This document shows positions 1 through 7,163 of a stretch of DNA of 16,085 nt, one piece after another (positions within the stretch are counted from its first letter, which is position 1; each line of letters starts with the position of its first letter). A model generated the notes under the pieces. That model was not told the DNA's origin. It ran no database searches and worked only from the letters and a program-made list of their open reading frames with translations. The DNA is from a bacterium. Lineage in GTDB: Bacteria; JAUVQV01; DATDCY01. The position numbers and the translations under genes are program-made. The stretch covers positions 1-16,085 of the forward strand of contig DATDCY010000075.1 of the NCBI GenBank assembly GCA_036524115.1. Reading direction: 5' to 3'.

Positions 1-2
1 CC

Positions 3-797
3 GCGGCCGCGCGCAACGCCGGGGCCGCGGCGGCCGCGGGCGAGGTGCTCTTCTTCACCGACGCCGACTGTCTGCTTCCGCGCGGCGCGCCGGCGCACGC
101 CGCGGCGGCCCTCGAAGCGGCGGGCCCGCGGACGGTGCTCGGCGGGACCTACGACACGGCGCCGGCCGATCACGGCTTCTTCCCGGCGTTCCAGGCGGTG
201 TTCGTCAACTTCCACGAGACGCGGCGGCCTGACGACCCCGACTACATCGCGACGCACGCGCTGGCGATCCGCGCCGCCGACTTCCGCGCCTGCGGCGGCT
301 TCGACGAGGGCTTCCTGCCGATCCTCGAGGACGTCGAGCTGAGCCACCGGCTGCGCCGCGCCGGGTACCGGCTGCGGATCGACCCGGGCCTGCGCGTGCG
401 CCACGACTTCGGTTTCGGCCTCGCCGGGAGTCTGCGCAACGCCGCGCGAAAGACGCGCTTCTGGGTGCGCTACTCCGCGCGCAACCGCGACCTGCTCGCC
501 GACTCCGGGACCGCGTCGCGGGGGCTCAAGGCAGCGGTGGCGCTGGCCGGCATCGGCTGGGCCGGCCTCGCGGCGGCCGCGGCGCTGCGACTGCCGGGGC
601 TGGCGCTCGCGGCCCCCCTCTGCGCCCTCGGCGGTGTGGCGGCCAATGCCGGCCTGGCGCGCGCCTTCGCCGCGGCGCGGGGGGCCGGCTTCGCGGCCGC
701 CGCCTCCCTCTACCTTGTCACCCTTTACCCGGCGGCGATCGCCGTGGGCACGGCGCAGGGGTTCGCGGACCTCGCGCGCGACGCGGCGGGACGGTAG
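3..797 (+). CDS. Family 2 glycosyltransferase, C-terminal part (5' end outside window)
   Basis: The frame is open from the window edge, so the gene starts upstream; 264 residues are visible. They read as the middle and end of a GT-A fold, family 2 glycosyltransferase: an ARNAG segment just before FTDADC (the metal- and nucleotide-sugar-binding DxD region), then GGFDEGF and ILEDVELSHRLRRAGY, the usual acceptor-side and catalytic ED motif. After this catalytic part there are about 90 Ala/Leu/Gly-rich residues that form probable membrane segments, so the enzyme is likely anchored on the cytoplasmic face of the inner membrane. The donor and acceptor sugars cannot be told. The stop lies 6 bases before the next gene, so the two are probably co-transcribed, which suggests a cell-surface or secondary-metabolite glycan locus extending to the left. 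Confidence 0.88.
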   Translation, partial: AAARNAGAAAAAGEVLFFTDADCLLPRGAPAHAAAALEAAGPRTVLGGTYDTAPADHGFFPAFQAVFVNFHETRRPDDPDYIATHALAIRAADFRACGGFDEGFLPILEDVELSHRLRRAGYRLRIDPGLRVRHDFGFGLAGSLRNAARKTRFWVRYSARNRDLLADSGTASRGLKAAVALAGIGWAGLAAAAALRLPGLALAAPLCALGGVAANAGLARAFAAARGAGFAAAASLYLVTLYPAAIAVGTAQGFADLARDAAGR

Positions 798-803
798 GGG
801 ACC

Positions 804-1898
804 GTGCGAACGCACTCGCCGCTGCGCCACGCCGGCGCCCTGCTCGTCAAGCGGCCGCTGCACCTGACCTTCTTCGTGACGCGTCGCTGCGACGCCCGGT
901 GCCCCTTCTGCTTTTCGCGCGGCCGCGCCGCGGCGGAGGCCCCCGAGCTCTCCGTCGCGGAGATCGAGCGGCTCGCGCCGACCGTCGGCCCGCTCCTCTG
1001 GCTGGCCTTCTCCGGCGGCGAGCCGACGCTGCGCGCGGACCTGGCGGAGATCGCCGCGGCGTTCGCCCGCCACTGCCGCCCGGTCTTCGTCCTGCTCTCG
1101 ACGAACGCGCTGGACCCGGGGCGCACGGCCGCGGCCGTGGAGGGCCTGCTCGCCGCGGCCCCGCGCAGCACGCTCGCGGTCAAGCTCTCGCTCGACGGCC
1201 CCGCGGAAGTCCACGACCGCCTGCGCGGGGTGCCCGGGGCGCACGCGCGGGTGCTGGAGTCCCTCGCGCTGCTGCGGCGAATCGCGGCACGCGAGCCGCG
1301 CCTGGAGGTCGGCGTCAACACCGTGCTCTGCGCGGCGAACGAGGGGACCGTCGGCGAGACCTTCGCCGAGGTCGCCCGTCTCGAAGGGGTCAACACGCAC
1401 ACGCTGAGCCTGGTGCGCGGGGAACTGCCCGACCCGGCGCTGGGCGCGATCGACGCGCGGCGCTACCGCGAGGCGGCCGAGGCCCTCGCCCGGGGCCTGC
1501 GCGAAGGTTCGCAGCCGCGCTACCGCTTCGCGGGCGCCCGGCTCAAGGCGGCGCAGGACGTGCTCCAGCGGCACCTCATCGCCGAGACGCTCGCGCGCCG
1601 CGGGCGCGTCGTCCCCTGCCACGCCGGGCGGCTCAACCTCGTCCTCGACGAACGTGGCGAGCTCTTCCCCTGCGAGGATTTCTCGCTGCGCCTGGGCAAC
1701 GTCCGGGAGCACGGTCTCGACGTGCGGGCCACCGTCGCGTCGCCGCGCGGACGCGCAGTGCTCGCGGCCATCGCGCGCGGGGAGTGCTGGTGCACGCACG
1801 AGTGCACCATGATGACGAACATTCTCTTCGACCTCCGCCACTGGCCCGCCCTCCTCCGCGAATATGTCCGTCAGCCCGGGTCGGCAGCGAGGCCCTGA
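804..1898 (+). CDS. Radical SAM protein with SPASM-like cysteine-rich C-terminus
   Basis: A 364-residue radical SAM enzyme. The CxxxCxxC motif that binds the SAM-cleaving 4Fe-4S cluster is C29, C33, C36 (sequence CDARCPFC). It is followed by the FSGGEPTLR segment, which contacts SAM, and by LSTNA and LSLDGP strands typical of the barrel. The C-terminal part carries C272, C290, C328, C330 and C334 (PCHAGRLNL, LFPCEDF, CWCTHEC), like the auxiliary-cluster SPASM or twitch domains of peptide- and carbohydrate-modifying members. The start is a GTG with a weak G-rich ribosome site, directly after the glycosyltransferase, so an operon is likely. The substrate is not recognisable; a role in modifying a surface or secreted product with the adjacent glycosyltransferase is inference. 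The last codons run up to the inverted-repeat element at 1900. Confidence 0.85.
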   Translation: MRTHSPLRHAGALLVKRPLHLTFFVTRRCDARCPFCFSRGRAAAEAPELSVAEIERLAPTVGPLLWLAFSGGEPTLRADLAEIAAAFARHCRPVFVLLSTNALDPGRTAAAVEGLLAAAPRSTLAVKLSLDGPAEVHDRLRGVPGAHARVLESLALLRRIAAREPRLEVGVNTVLCAANEGTVGETFAEVARLEGVNTHTLSLVRGELPDPALGAIDARRYREAAEALARGLREGSQPRYRFAGARLKAAQDVLQRHLIAETLARRGRVVPCHAGRLNLVLDERGELFPCEDFSLRLGNVREHGLDVRATVASPRGRAVLAAIARGECWCTHECTMMTNILFDLRHWPALLREYVRQPGSAARP

Positions 1899-2035
1899 TC
1901 CGCCCTGGCGGCGTTGGTCTTCGCCTCGCTTGTGCGGTGGCCACCAGGCCACCTCCGCGCGGGCATCAGCCCTGCCTTGCCAGGACGAATCAGGACGCTC
2001 CCTGCCGACTCGGGCAGCCTGTCCCACGTCGGGCC

Positions 2036-2064
2036 CGGTTCCATTGCCCAGCGGGAGCGAGGGC
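2036..2064. repeat. 29-bp direct repeat, copy 1
   Basis: This copy begins CGGTTCCATTGCCCAGCG and is identical over 29 bases to the copy 72 bases downstream; both are followed within a few bases by a CACAC string. It sits in the centre of the inverted-repeat element. Two copies without cas genes do not make a CRISPR array. Confidence 0.85.
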
Positions 2065-2107
2065 CACACGAACGGCTGCGCGCAATCGTCGACGTGAACC
2101 CCGACCT

Positions 2108-2136
2108 CGGTTCCATTGCCCAGCGGGAGCGAGGGC
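2108..2136. repeat. 29-bp direct repeat, copy 2
   Basis: Exact second copy of the 29-base sequence at 2036, separated from it by 43 bases of unrelated sequence. Its position in the core of the inverted-repeat element suggests a tandem duplication within the element. Confidence 0.85.
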
Positions 2137-2290
2137 AACGGTCACACAACGCGCCTCGTCTTCGGGACAAGGCTGCCCGCGCGCAGTCACGCGGGAATTT
2201 TTCGTCCTGACAAGGCAGCCGCGCAGCGCGCGAGGAGGCGGCCTGGTGGCCGCCGCACGAGCGACGCGAGCAGCAACGCAGTCAGGGCGG

Positions 2291-2317
2291 AAAAGGCCCG
2301 CGTGAATGCCGCGGGCT
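2291..2317 (-). terminator. Rho-independent terminator of the ABC exporter operon
   Basis: Read on the minus strand, GCCCGCG (2316-2310), a 7-base loop, then CGCGGGC (2302-2296) form a perfect 7-bp GC stem followed by CTTTT. The upstream arm overlaps the stop codon of the ATPase gene. The short T run makes it a plausible but modest terminator. Confidence 0.6.
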
Positions 2318-2978
2318 ACCCGAGCTCCTCGACGGTGCCCTGCTTCATGCGGAGGCGCCGCCCGGCGCGCAGCGCCAGCTCGGAGCTGTGGGTCACCATG
2401 ACGATCGTCACGCCGCCGCCGGCGTTGACCTCCTGGAGGAAGGCCATGATCGAGCCTTCCGTCTCCTCGTCCAGCTCGCCGGTGGGCTCATCGGCCAGGA
2501 CGATGCGCGGCGCGTTGATGAAGGCGCGGGCGATCGCAACTCGCTGCTGCTCGCCGCCGGAAAGCTGCGAGGGGTAGCGATTCGTCTTGTCGCCGAGACC
2601 GACGCGCTCGAGCAGGCGGACGGCCTCCGCCCGCGGCCGCACCGCCCCGAAGGCCGTGGGCAGCAGGACGTTCTCCGCCGCGGTCAGCGTCGGCAGCAGG
2701 CTCGCGAACTGGTAGATGAACCCGAATTTCTCGTTGCGCAGCCGCGAGCGGGCGTGGTCGTCGAAGCCCCAGATGTCGACGCCGTCGATCGTCACCGTCC
2801 CGGTGTCCGGCCGGGCCAGCCCGCCGATCAGCGAGAGCAGCGTGCTCTTGCCGCTGCCGGAGTGGCCGACGATCGAGACGAACTGGCCGTCCGGTATCGT
2901 CAGGTCCAGCGTGCTCACCGCGCGGACCGGCTCGCGGGACACCGTGTAGGTCCTCGAGACCTGCCGCAGCTCGATCAC
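2316..2978 (-). CDS. ABC transporter ATP-binding protein, MacB/LolD type
   Basis: A 220-residue ATPase of the LolD/MacB/FtsE group that powers mechanotransmission-type exporters with FtsX-like permeases. All hallmarks are visible: Walker A GHSGSGKST (38-46), Q-loop in FIYQFASLLPTL, signature LSGGEQQR, Walker B IVLADEPTGELD, and the H-loop histidine in VTHSS. The start is the GTG at 2978; its GTGA overlap with the stop of the preceding gene shows translational coupling, and the length matches the family. It is the last gene of a five-gene operon and pairs with the permease at 4394-5590. The cargo is unknown; in this class it is usually a lipoprotein, peptide or small hydrophobic molecule handled on the periplasmic side. 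Confidence 0.93.
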   Translation of the reverse strand: MIELRQVSRTYTVSREPVRAVSTLDLTIPDGQFVSIVGHSGSGKSTLLSLIGGLARPDTGTVTIDGVDIWGFDDHARSRLRNEKFGFIYQFASLLPTLTAAENVLLPTAFGAVRPRAEAVRLLERVGLGDKTNRYPSQLSGGEQQRVAIARAFINAPRIVLADEPTGELDEETEGSIMAFLQEVNAGGGVTIVMVTHSSELALRAGRRLRMKQGTVEELG

Positions 2979-3376
2979 GACCCGCCCCCCGTGCCGCGGC
3001 GCGCGAGCGAGACCAGCGCCGCGACCTGCACCAGGCCCACGGCGCTGCCGATGAACCGGACGCTCGGCACCATGCCGTAGTGGCACGGCATGTCGGGATT
3101 GGCACAGTAGCGCGTGATGCCGGGCGCGACGACCGCCGCGACGCAGACAGCCGCGGCGAGCGCCGTCAGCGCCATGGCGGCGCCGCGCTGCCGCAGCGCG
3201 AACAGCCCCGCGCCAGCCCCCAGGAGCAGCGCGCCCGCGACGTACTCCGCGCGCGCCGCGTCGGTGCAGTGCATGCGGCCGCGCCCGAGCTGCTCGCACG
3301 TCGGGAAGACGAACCGCGGCACGGCGAGCAGGAGCGCGCCGCCGAGGACGGCGGCCAGGGCGGCGGCGATCCTCAT
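2975..3376 (-). CDS. DUF4418-like small membrane protein
   Basis: A 133-residue hydrophobic protein with about four predicted membrane segments: the N-terminal ALAAVLGGALLLAV, AGALLLGAGAGLFAL, ALTALAAAVCVAAVV and the C-terminal FIGSAVGLVQVAALVSLA. Between them lie conserved-looking cysteine motifs, FPTCEQL, MHCTDAA and YCANPDMPCHYG, the pattern I recall for DUF4418 proteins that neighbour MacB-type exporters. The ATG at 3376 overlaps the upstream stop by four bases (ATGA), and its own stop overlaps the ATPase GTG. A function is not established; the cysteine pairs facing one side could bind metal or form disulfides, which is inference. Family assignment is from memory of the motif pattern. Confidence 0.7.
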   Translation of the reverse strand: MRIAAALAAVLGGALLLAVPRFVFPTCEQLGRGRMHCTDAARAEYVAGALLLGAGAGLFALRQRGAAMALTALAAAVCVAAVVAPGITRYCANPDMPCHYGMVPSVRFIGSAVGLVQVAALVSLARRGTGGGS

Positions 3377-3795
3377 GGCAGGGCCTGCTGGAGCTGCCCG
3401 AAGTCCAGGGTCGGGCCGGGCGCCGCAGCCGCGTCGCGGAAGGCGGCGACGCCCCAGCCCATCGGCGTCGCGTACGCCTTCTTGTCGACGACGAACCGGG
3501 CCGCGCCCGCGTCGATCCATTCGCCGGAAGGGAAGTCCCGCACCGCGGCGGCGAAGCCCGCCGGGTGCGTGCGCTTGATGAACGCGACCAGATCGCCGAT
3601 ATCGCAGAAGTAGCTGGCGACGCCGGCGGCGACCAGCCGCGCGGTGAAGCGGCCGGCACCCTGCCCGGTCATGCCGCACTCGGCGCACGTGAAGCTCTGT
3701 GGCTCCGGCGCGGCGTCCGCCGCCCGTGCGGCCCGCAGGACGGCGAGCCCGCAGAGGGCGAAAGCGAGCGCGGCGGCGAGGACGAGCCGCCTCAC
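3373..3795 (-). CDS. NosL-like periplasmic protein (probable copper-binding accessory protein)
   Basis: A 140-residue exported protein with a GTG start. It has an N-terminal signal sequence with a probable cleavage near the ARAADA segment, then CAECGM (C37, C40, M42), YFCDIGDLVAF, WIDAGAARFVVDKK and a final MGWGVAAF segment. This order of motifs is that of NosL and NosL-related proteins, in which the Cys/Met cluster binds copper(I) and delivers it to a periplasmic enzyme; nosZ is not in the window. NosL is usually a lipoprotein, while this copy has a plain Sec-type signal. It overlaps both neighbours by four bases, which ties it to the ABC exporter. A role in metal or thiol quality control for the exporter is possible but not shown. 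Confidence 0.72.
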   Translation of the reverse strand: MRRLVLAAALAFALCGLAVLRAARAADAAPEPQSFTCAECGMTGQGAGRFTARLVAAGVASYFCDIGDLVAFIKRTHPAGFAAAVRDFPSGEWIDAGAARFVVDKKAYATPMGWGVAAFRDAAAAPGPTLDFGQLQQALP

Positions 3796-4397
3796 GGCTT
3801 GCGCCCCCCGTCCAGGTCCCCCTTGAGGGAATCGGCGGCCGTCTCGTCGAAGACGCGCAGCGCTTCGTACTGCTCCTGCGCGCCCGCGCGGTCCCCGGCG
3901 TGCAGGAGCGCCCGTCCGAGGTTCACGCGTGCCGTCGCGTACCGCGGCCGCAGGGCGACGGCCTGGCGCAGCGCCGCGATCTGCTCCTTCGTCCGGCCGA
4001 GCTTGCCGTAGGAGAATGCGAGGTTGTTGTAGAGCACGGGGTCGTTGGGCCGCGCCTTCTTCGCCTCCAGGTACGAGGCGACGGCGTCCTCGTAGCGGCC
4101 GAGGCGATTGTACGTGTTGCCGAGCTTGAGGTGCGCAAAGCTGCGGCCGGGCTCGATCGCCAGCACCTTGAGCAGCGCGTCGGCCTCCTTCTCGAAGGCC
4201 TGCCCGCGCTCGTAGAGGTCGGCGATGTGCATCCAGGAGTCCGTGTCCCGGGGGTTGGCCCGCACGGTCTCCTGGAGCTCCGCCATCTCGTCGCGGACCG
4301 GCGTCCGGGCCTCCGGGGGCGGCTGCGGCTTCTCCGAGCAGGCCGCGAGGGTCGTCAGGACCGCCAGGGCGGCCGCGAGCAGGCGCAGTCTGGTCAT
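3792..4397 (-). CDS. TPR-repeat lipoprotein
   Basis: A 201-residue lipoprotein. The N-terminus MTRLRLLAAALAVLTTLAAC contains a clear lipobox (LAAC, lipidated C20). After a Pro-rich linker come about four to five tetratricopeptide repeats, seen in segments such as DSWMHIADLYERG, AHLKLGNTYNRLGRYEDA, VLYNNLAFSYGKLGRTKEQ and ARVNLGRALLHAGDRA. TPR lipoproteins scaffold complexes at the periplasmic side of a membrane. The frame stays open upstream into the permease gene, but that part is low-complexity shadow sequence; the ATG at 4397, which overlaps the permease stop as ATGA, gives the signal peptide and is the sound start. It probably works with the exporter encoded around it. Confidence 0.88.
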   Translation of the reverse strand: MTRLRLLAAALAVLTTLAACSEKPQPPPEARTPVRDEMAELQETVRANPRDTDSWMHIADLYERGQAFEKEADALLKVLAIEPGRSFAHLKLGNTYNRLGRYEDAVASYLEAKKARPNDPVLYNNLAFSYGKLGRTKEQIAALRQAVALRPRYATARVNLGRALLHAGDRAGAQEQYEALRVFDETAADSLKGDLDGGRKP

Positions 4398-5590
4398 TCC
4401 GAGCTCCGTATCGCTTCGTAGGGTTCCGACCGGACCGCCGACCAGGCCGGCAGCAGCGCCGAAAGCAGCCCGGTGGCGAGCGCGATCACCAACGCCCCGG
4501 CGGTGAGCAGGACCAGGTCCTGCGTCTCCGGGAACAGGTACGGCAGGCGCAGGTGGTGCAGCATCAGCCCCTTGAAGCTCAGGAGGATGCTGTAGCCGAG
4601 GACCACGCCGGCGGCGCCGCCGGCCGTCGAGAGCAGCCCGGCCTCGGTGAGGATCACCCGCGTGAGCTGCCCGCGGGCCGCGCCCATGGCCCGCAGCAGG
4701 CCGATCTCCCGACGCCGCTCGTTGACGATCATCGAGAAGGCGAAGCCCATGATCAGCAGGACGATCCCCCAGAGGACGGCGCTGATGACGAATATCGCGC
4801 GGATCAGGCCCCCGAGTTGGTGGCGCACCGTGCTGATGACCGTGTCCGAGGCGATCGCCTTCACGCCCGGCACGTCGTGCTCGATACGGATCGCGACCCG
4901 GTCCGGGGTCATGTCGTCGTTGATCTGCACCAGCACCGTCGAGATCTTGTCCCGCCCGATCTCCAGCGGCTTGACGGCCGCCCCTTTGGAGGCCTCGGCC
5001 ATCCGGTAGGCCGACTCCATGCTCATGAAAGCGGCCCGGTCGAAGAAGTCCATGCCGGTGCGCTCCATCGTGCCCGCCACGCGGAAACCCGAGCCGAAGA
5101 ACGGGATCTCGTTGCCGGGCACCACCGGGATCTCGCGCCCGGTGATGACCTCCCAGAGCGCGAGCGGGCGCCCGAGGTGCTTCTTGAGCCACGGGCGAAC
5201 GGTGAAGTCCGTGTCGGGGTCGAACGCCACGAGGAAGACGTCGACGTTGAAGCAGCAGGTGAAGCTCGTGGGCTGGATGAAGAGCTGGGGCGTCACGGCC
5301 TTGACGCCGTCGACCGCCCGCACCTGGTCGAGGACCGCGCGGTCCATCACGAACTGCGTCGGGTGGCCCGAGAGCAGCGCCTCGCGCGCGACCCCCTCGG
5401 CCTCGTGCGGCACGACCAGGATGTCCGCGCCGAGCCGGTACGTGCCCAGGCGCAGCGCGTTGTTGATGCTCTTGAGGAAGAGCGTCGCCGAGAAGAGCGT
5501 GCACGAGACGACGGCGACGATCGCCAGCAGCAGCCACGTGCGGGCGGACTTGCGCTTCAGGTTGCGGCGCGCCAGCGTCGTGATATTCAT
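4394..5590 (-). CDS. ABC transporter permease, FtsX/MacB/LolC type
   Basis: A 398-residue permease. The topology is the classic FtsX plan: one N-terminal membrane helix (about residues 18-40, after LARRNLKRKSART), a large periplasmic domain of roughly 220 residues, then three C-terminal helices (around 265-290, 315-345 and 355-385). The end has the family pattern GLLSALLPAWSAVRSEPYEAIR, and VNERRREIGLLRAMGA is the cytoplasmic coupling segment that contacts the ATPase. A CC pair in SFTCCFNVDVF lies in the periplasmic domain. It is the first gene of the five-gene operon; the ribosome site before ATG 5590 is weak. The cargo is unknown. Confidence 0.92.
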   Translation of the reverse strand: MNITTLARRNLKRKSARTWLLLAIVAVVSCTLFSATLFLKSINNALRLGTYRLGADILVVPHEAEGVAREALLSGHPTQFVMDRAVLDQVRAVDGVKAVTPQLFIQPTSFTCCFNVDVFLVAFDPDTDFTVRPWLKKHLGRPLALWEVITGREIPVVPGNEIPFFGSGFRVAGTMERTGMDFFDRAAFMSMESAYRMAEASKGAAVKPLEIGRDKISTVLVQINDDMTPDRVAIRIEHDVPGVKAIASDTVISTVRHQLGGLIRAIFVISAVLWGIVLLIMGFAFSMIVNERRREIGLLRAMGAARGQLTRVILTEAGLLSTAGGAAGVVLGYSILLSFKGLMLHHLRLPYLFPETQDLVLLTAGALVIALATGLLSALLPAWSAVRSEPYEAIRSSE

Positions 5591-5648
5591 GGCTCTATCT
5601 TACTTGATGCGGCGCCAGCGCGGGCGATGCGCCCCGCCGGAGACGGAA

Positions 5649-5682
5649 ACGCCGGCGGCGGGGCCTGCCCGCGCGCCGGCGT
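5649..5682 (-). terminator. Possible hairpin terminator between haem propeller gene and exporter operon
   Basis: ACGCCGGCG (5649-5657) and CGCCGGCGT (5674-5682) form a perfect 9-bp stem with a 16-base loop. On the minus strand it is followed by only TTT. It may end or attenuate transcription from the haem propeller gene before the exporter operon, or merely stabilise a 3' end. Confidence 0.4.
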
Positions 5683-5696
5683 CCCCGGTCGGTTCG

Positions 5697-6734
5697 CTAC
5701 TTCTTCCAGTCCACCACGATGCCGCAGAGCAGCGGGGACTTGTTGTCCATCGTGACCTCGACGCCCTCCTTCTTGTGGCAGGCGAGGCACAGGGAAACTT
5801 CCTTCGTCACCTTCCGGGTCTCGACGTCCATGAGCGCCAGGATGCTGTCGTTCCCGTAGGTCCGGGCCGGCAGCAGGGCGGTCTTGCCGTCCGGCGAGAA
5901 CTCCACGTCGTGGAGGTTCACCTCGTCCGGGAGGACGATCTTCTCGACGACCTTGTCCGTCTTGGTGTCGATGACCACGATCTGCGGCTTCTGGTTGCGC
6001 GGGCCGAGGTTGGGCTTGCCGGGGCCCTGCGGCCCGTACTCGTTCGGCGCCGTCACCCAGAGGTGCTCCCCATCCGGGGCCATCGTGATCTGGTGGATGA
6101 ACGTCATGGCCGGGTCGGAGATCGTCGCGATCTTCTGCTTGGTCTTCCAGTCGATGACGTAGACGAGGCCGAGCGGCATGTCGGAGATGTACGCCTTCTC
6201 CTTGTTCTTCGTCCAGGCGATGCCGCAGAGAGCGGCGCCGACGGGCATCTTGTCGACGGTCTTCAGCGTCTTGGAGTCCCAGACGTAGACGTTGCCGTCC
6301 GCCATGTCCTCCATGTAGAGCAGTCCGTCCGGGCCGACGATGACGTCGCAGAACTTCTTGCCGACGTCCATGGCCTCGCTCTTCTTCTTGCTCTCCAGGT
6401 CGTAGATGACGACCTTGCCGTTGAGCAGCCCGACCACGAGCTTGCTGCCGACGAGCGCGCTGCCGTGGGATCCGCCGCCGGCCTTCGACTTCTCAAAATC
6501 CATGCCGGCGATCTTGCCTTCCATCTCCGAACCGGCCTCGGTGATGACGATCCGGTCGCTATCCTCTGTCGGCTCGCGCAGCGTCGAAAGGTCGACGACA
6601 GCGAGATGCCCGCCATGGCCGGCGATGTACGCCGTCCCCTTGAGCTCCCCGGCCGCGGCCACCTTCGAACCGCACAGAGCGACCGCCATCACGAGCATCG
6701 CACCCAGCGTCCCAGCCAATGCCTTCTTCATCAT
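5697..6734 (-). CDS. Secreted YVTN-type beta-propeller protein with one c-type haem site
   Basis: A 345-residue protein with an N-terminal signal peptide (MMKKALAGTLGAMLVMAVAL, cleavage likely near VAAAG). The body shows repeating propeller blades with the pattern of YVTN/YncE-like proteins: YIAGHGGHLAVVDL, KVVIYDLESKK, GNVYVWDSKTLK, LVYVIDWKTKQK, IVVIDTKTDK and SILALMDVETRK. Near the C-terminus is CLACH (C316, C319, H320), a CxxCH site for one covalently bound haem c, with further conserved-looking DNKSPLLC after it. It is therefore a periplasmic electron-transfer or redox-sensing protein; the partner is unknown. The ATG at 6734 follows AAGGAG at a spacing of 8; longer in-frame starts upstream lack a signal peptide. 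It lies 106 bases before the exporter operon on the same strand. Confidence 0.85.
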   Translation of the reverse strand: MMKKALAGTLGAMLVMAVALCGSKVAAAGELKGTAYIAGHGGHLAVVDLSTLREPTEDSDRIVITEAGSEMEGKIAGMDFEKSKAGGGSHGSALVGSKLVVGLLNGKVVIYDLESKKKSEAMDVGKKFCDVIVGPDGLLYMEDMADGNVYVWDSKTLKTVDKMPVGAALCGIAWTKNKEKAYISDMPLGLVYVIDWKTKQKIATISDPAMTFIHQITMAPDGEHLWVTAPNEYGPQGPGKPNLGPRNQKPQIVVIDTKTDKVVEKIVLPDEVNLHDVEFSPDGKTALLPARTYGNDSILALMDVETRKVTKEVSLCLACHKKEGVEVTMDNKSPLLCGIVVDWKK

Positions 6735-6960
6735 GCCTTCTTCTCCTTCCCCCATGTCAGCCGCGAGTCGCCTCGCGCGTCCTGTTGCCTGCCCAATCCG
6801 TCGCCGTGGCCAACTGCGTCGATCGTCTCTACCGTCTACCACCTCCCTGATGCAGTACGTTCACGGTGAGTCTCGAAGACGGGCGGAGATTGCTGCTCTC
6901 GCCTGGACGAGTGCGTGGATCAGGGCATCCATCACCGTCTTTCGTAACCATACGCCTAGG

Positions 6961-6989
6961 AATTTAGTTTGGATTTATTTCATTGTCAA
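6961..6989 (-). promoter_or_regulatory. Sigma-70-type promoter for the haem propeller gene
   Basis: On the minus strand TTGACA (6989-6984) is followed after exactly 17 bases by TAAATT (6966-6961). The -35 hexamer is perfect and the -10 matches four of six positions. It points at the gene starting at 6734. Confidence 0.65.
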
Positions 6990-6999
6990 TGAAGTAAAT
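6973..6999. promoter_or_regulatory. 27-bp palindromic operator over the -35 box
   Basis: The core TTCATTGTCAATGAA is a perfect odd-centred palindrome (centre 6986). Pairing extends to 13 bases on each side with one mismatch. It covers the -35 hexamer of the minus-strand promoter, the place where a repressor or a proximal activator would bind. It differs from the FNR and CRP consensus sites, so the regulator is not named. Confidence 0.6.
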
Positions 7000-7163
7000 A
7001 GGAATTGTTGTATTGTGAATAAGAAATCAATGGTTGGTGAATGCACGCACAATATTAGCAAGTTGATTGATTTTCTGGGCGGCTTCGGGGCAGACATCAG
7101 CATCGCACGCAGATCTTGACGACTTGGGCGCCGCGCGCGGGCGAGCGGGTACGGCCGCTGCGG

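Larger units (their letters stand above)
1900..2290. repeat. Non-coding inverted-repeat element (~126-bp imperfect arms)
   Basis: The left arm (about 1900-2025) and the reverse complement of the right arm (about 2164-2290) align along most of their length at roughly three-quarters identity by eye. They share exact blocks such as CCGCCCTG, GTGCGG, GGCCACCAGGCC, CTGCCTTG, CAGGACGAA and CGGGCAGCC. The middle holds two copies of a 29-bp direct repeat. The region begins two bases after the radical SAM stop and ends just before the terminator of the minus-strand ABC ATPase gene, so it fills the gap between convergent genes. No transposase or credible coding frame lies inside. It may be a miniature non-autonomous element, or an extragenic palindromic repeat of a genome-wide family; the window holds no second copy to decide. 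Confidence 0.72.
6735..7163. other. 429-bp intergenic region with an AT-rich regulatory island
   Basis: No gene is supported here. About 6950-7080 is strikingly AT-rich compared with the surroundings and holds the minus-strand promoter and palindrome listed separately. Between the predicted transcription start (near 6953) and the haem propeller ATG lies an untranslated leader of about 220 bases. I recognise no riboswitch in it. 7080-7163 is ordinary GC-rich sequence after the stop of the small membrane protein gene. Confidence 0.6.

Noticed and set aside
2036-2136. Two 29-bp repeats with a 43-bp spacer, CRISPR-like
   Set aside because: Only two units, no cas genes, and the repeats lie in the core of a larger inverted-repeat element that explains them better.
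899-2305. Long Arg/Ala/Pro-rich plus-strand frame overlapping the radical SAM gene
   Set aside because: Out-of-frame reading of GC-rich codons; the radical SAM frame has all family motifs.
4398-5537. Upstream extension of the TPR lipoprotein frame
   Set aside because: The extra part is low-complexity shadow of the permease gene, and the start at 4397 gives a proper lipoprotein signal.
2316-5590. Operon read as a nitrous oxide reductase (nos) maturation cluster because of the NosL-like gene and ABC genes
   Set aside because: No nosZ, nosD or nosR is present, the permease is FtsX/MacB-type rather than NosY-type, and DUF4418-like and TPR genes do not belong to nos clusters.
6735-6953. Leader of the haem propeller gene as a riboswitch
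   Set aside because: I could not match it to a known riboswitch core such as GEMM; only its length is unusual.
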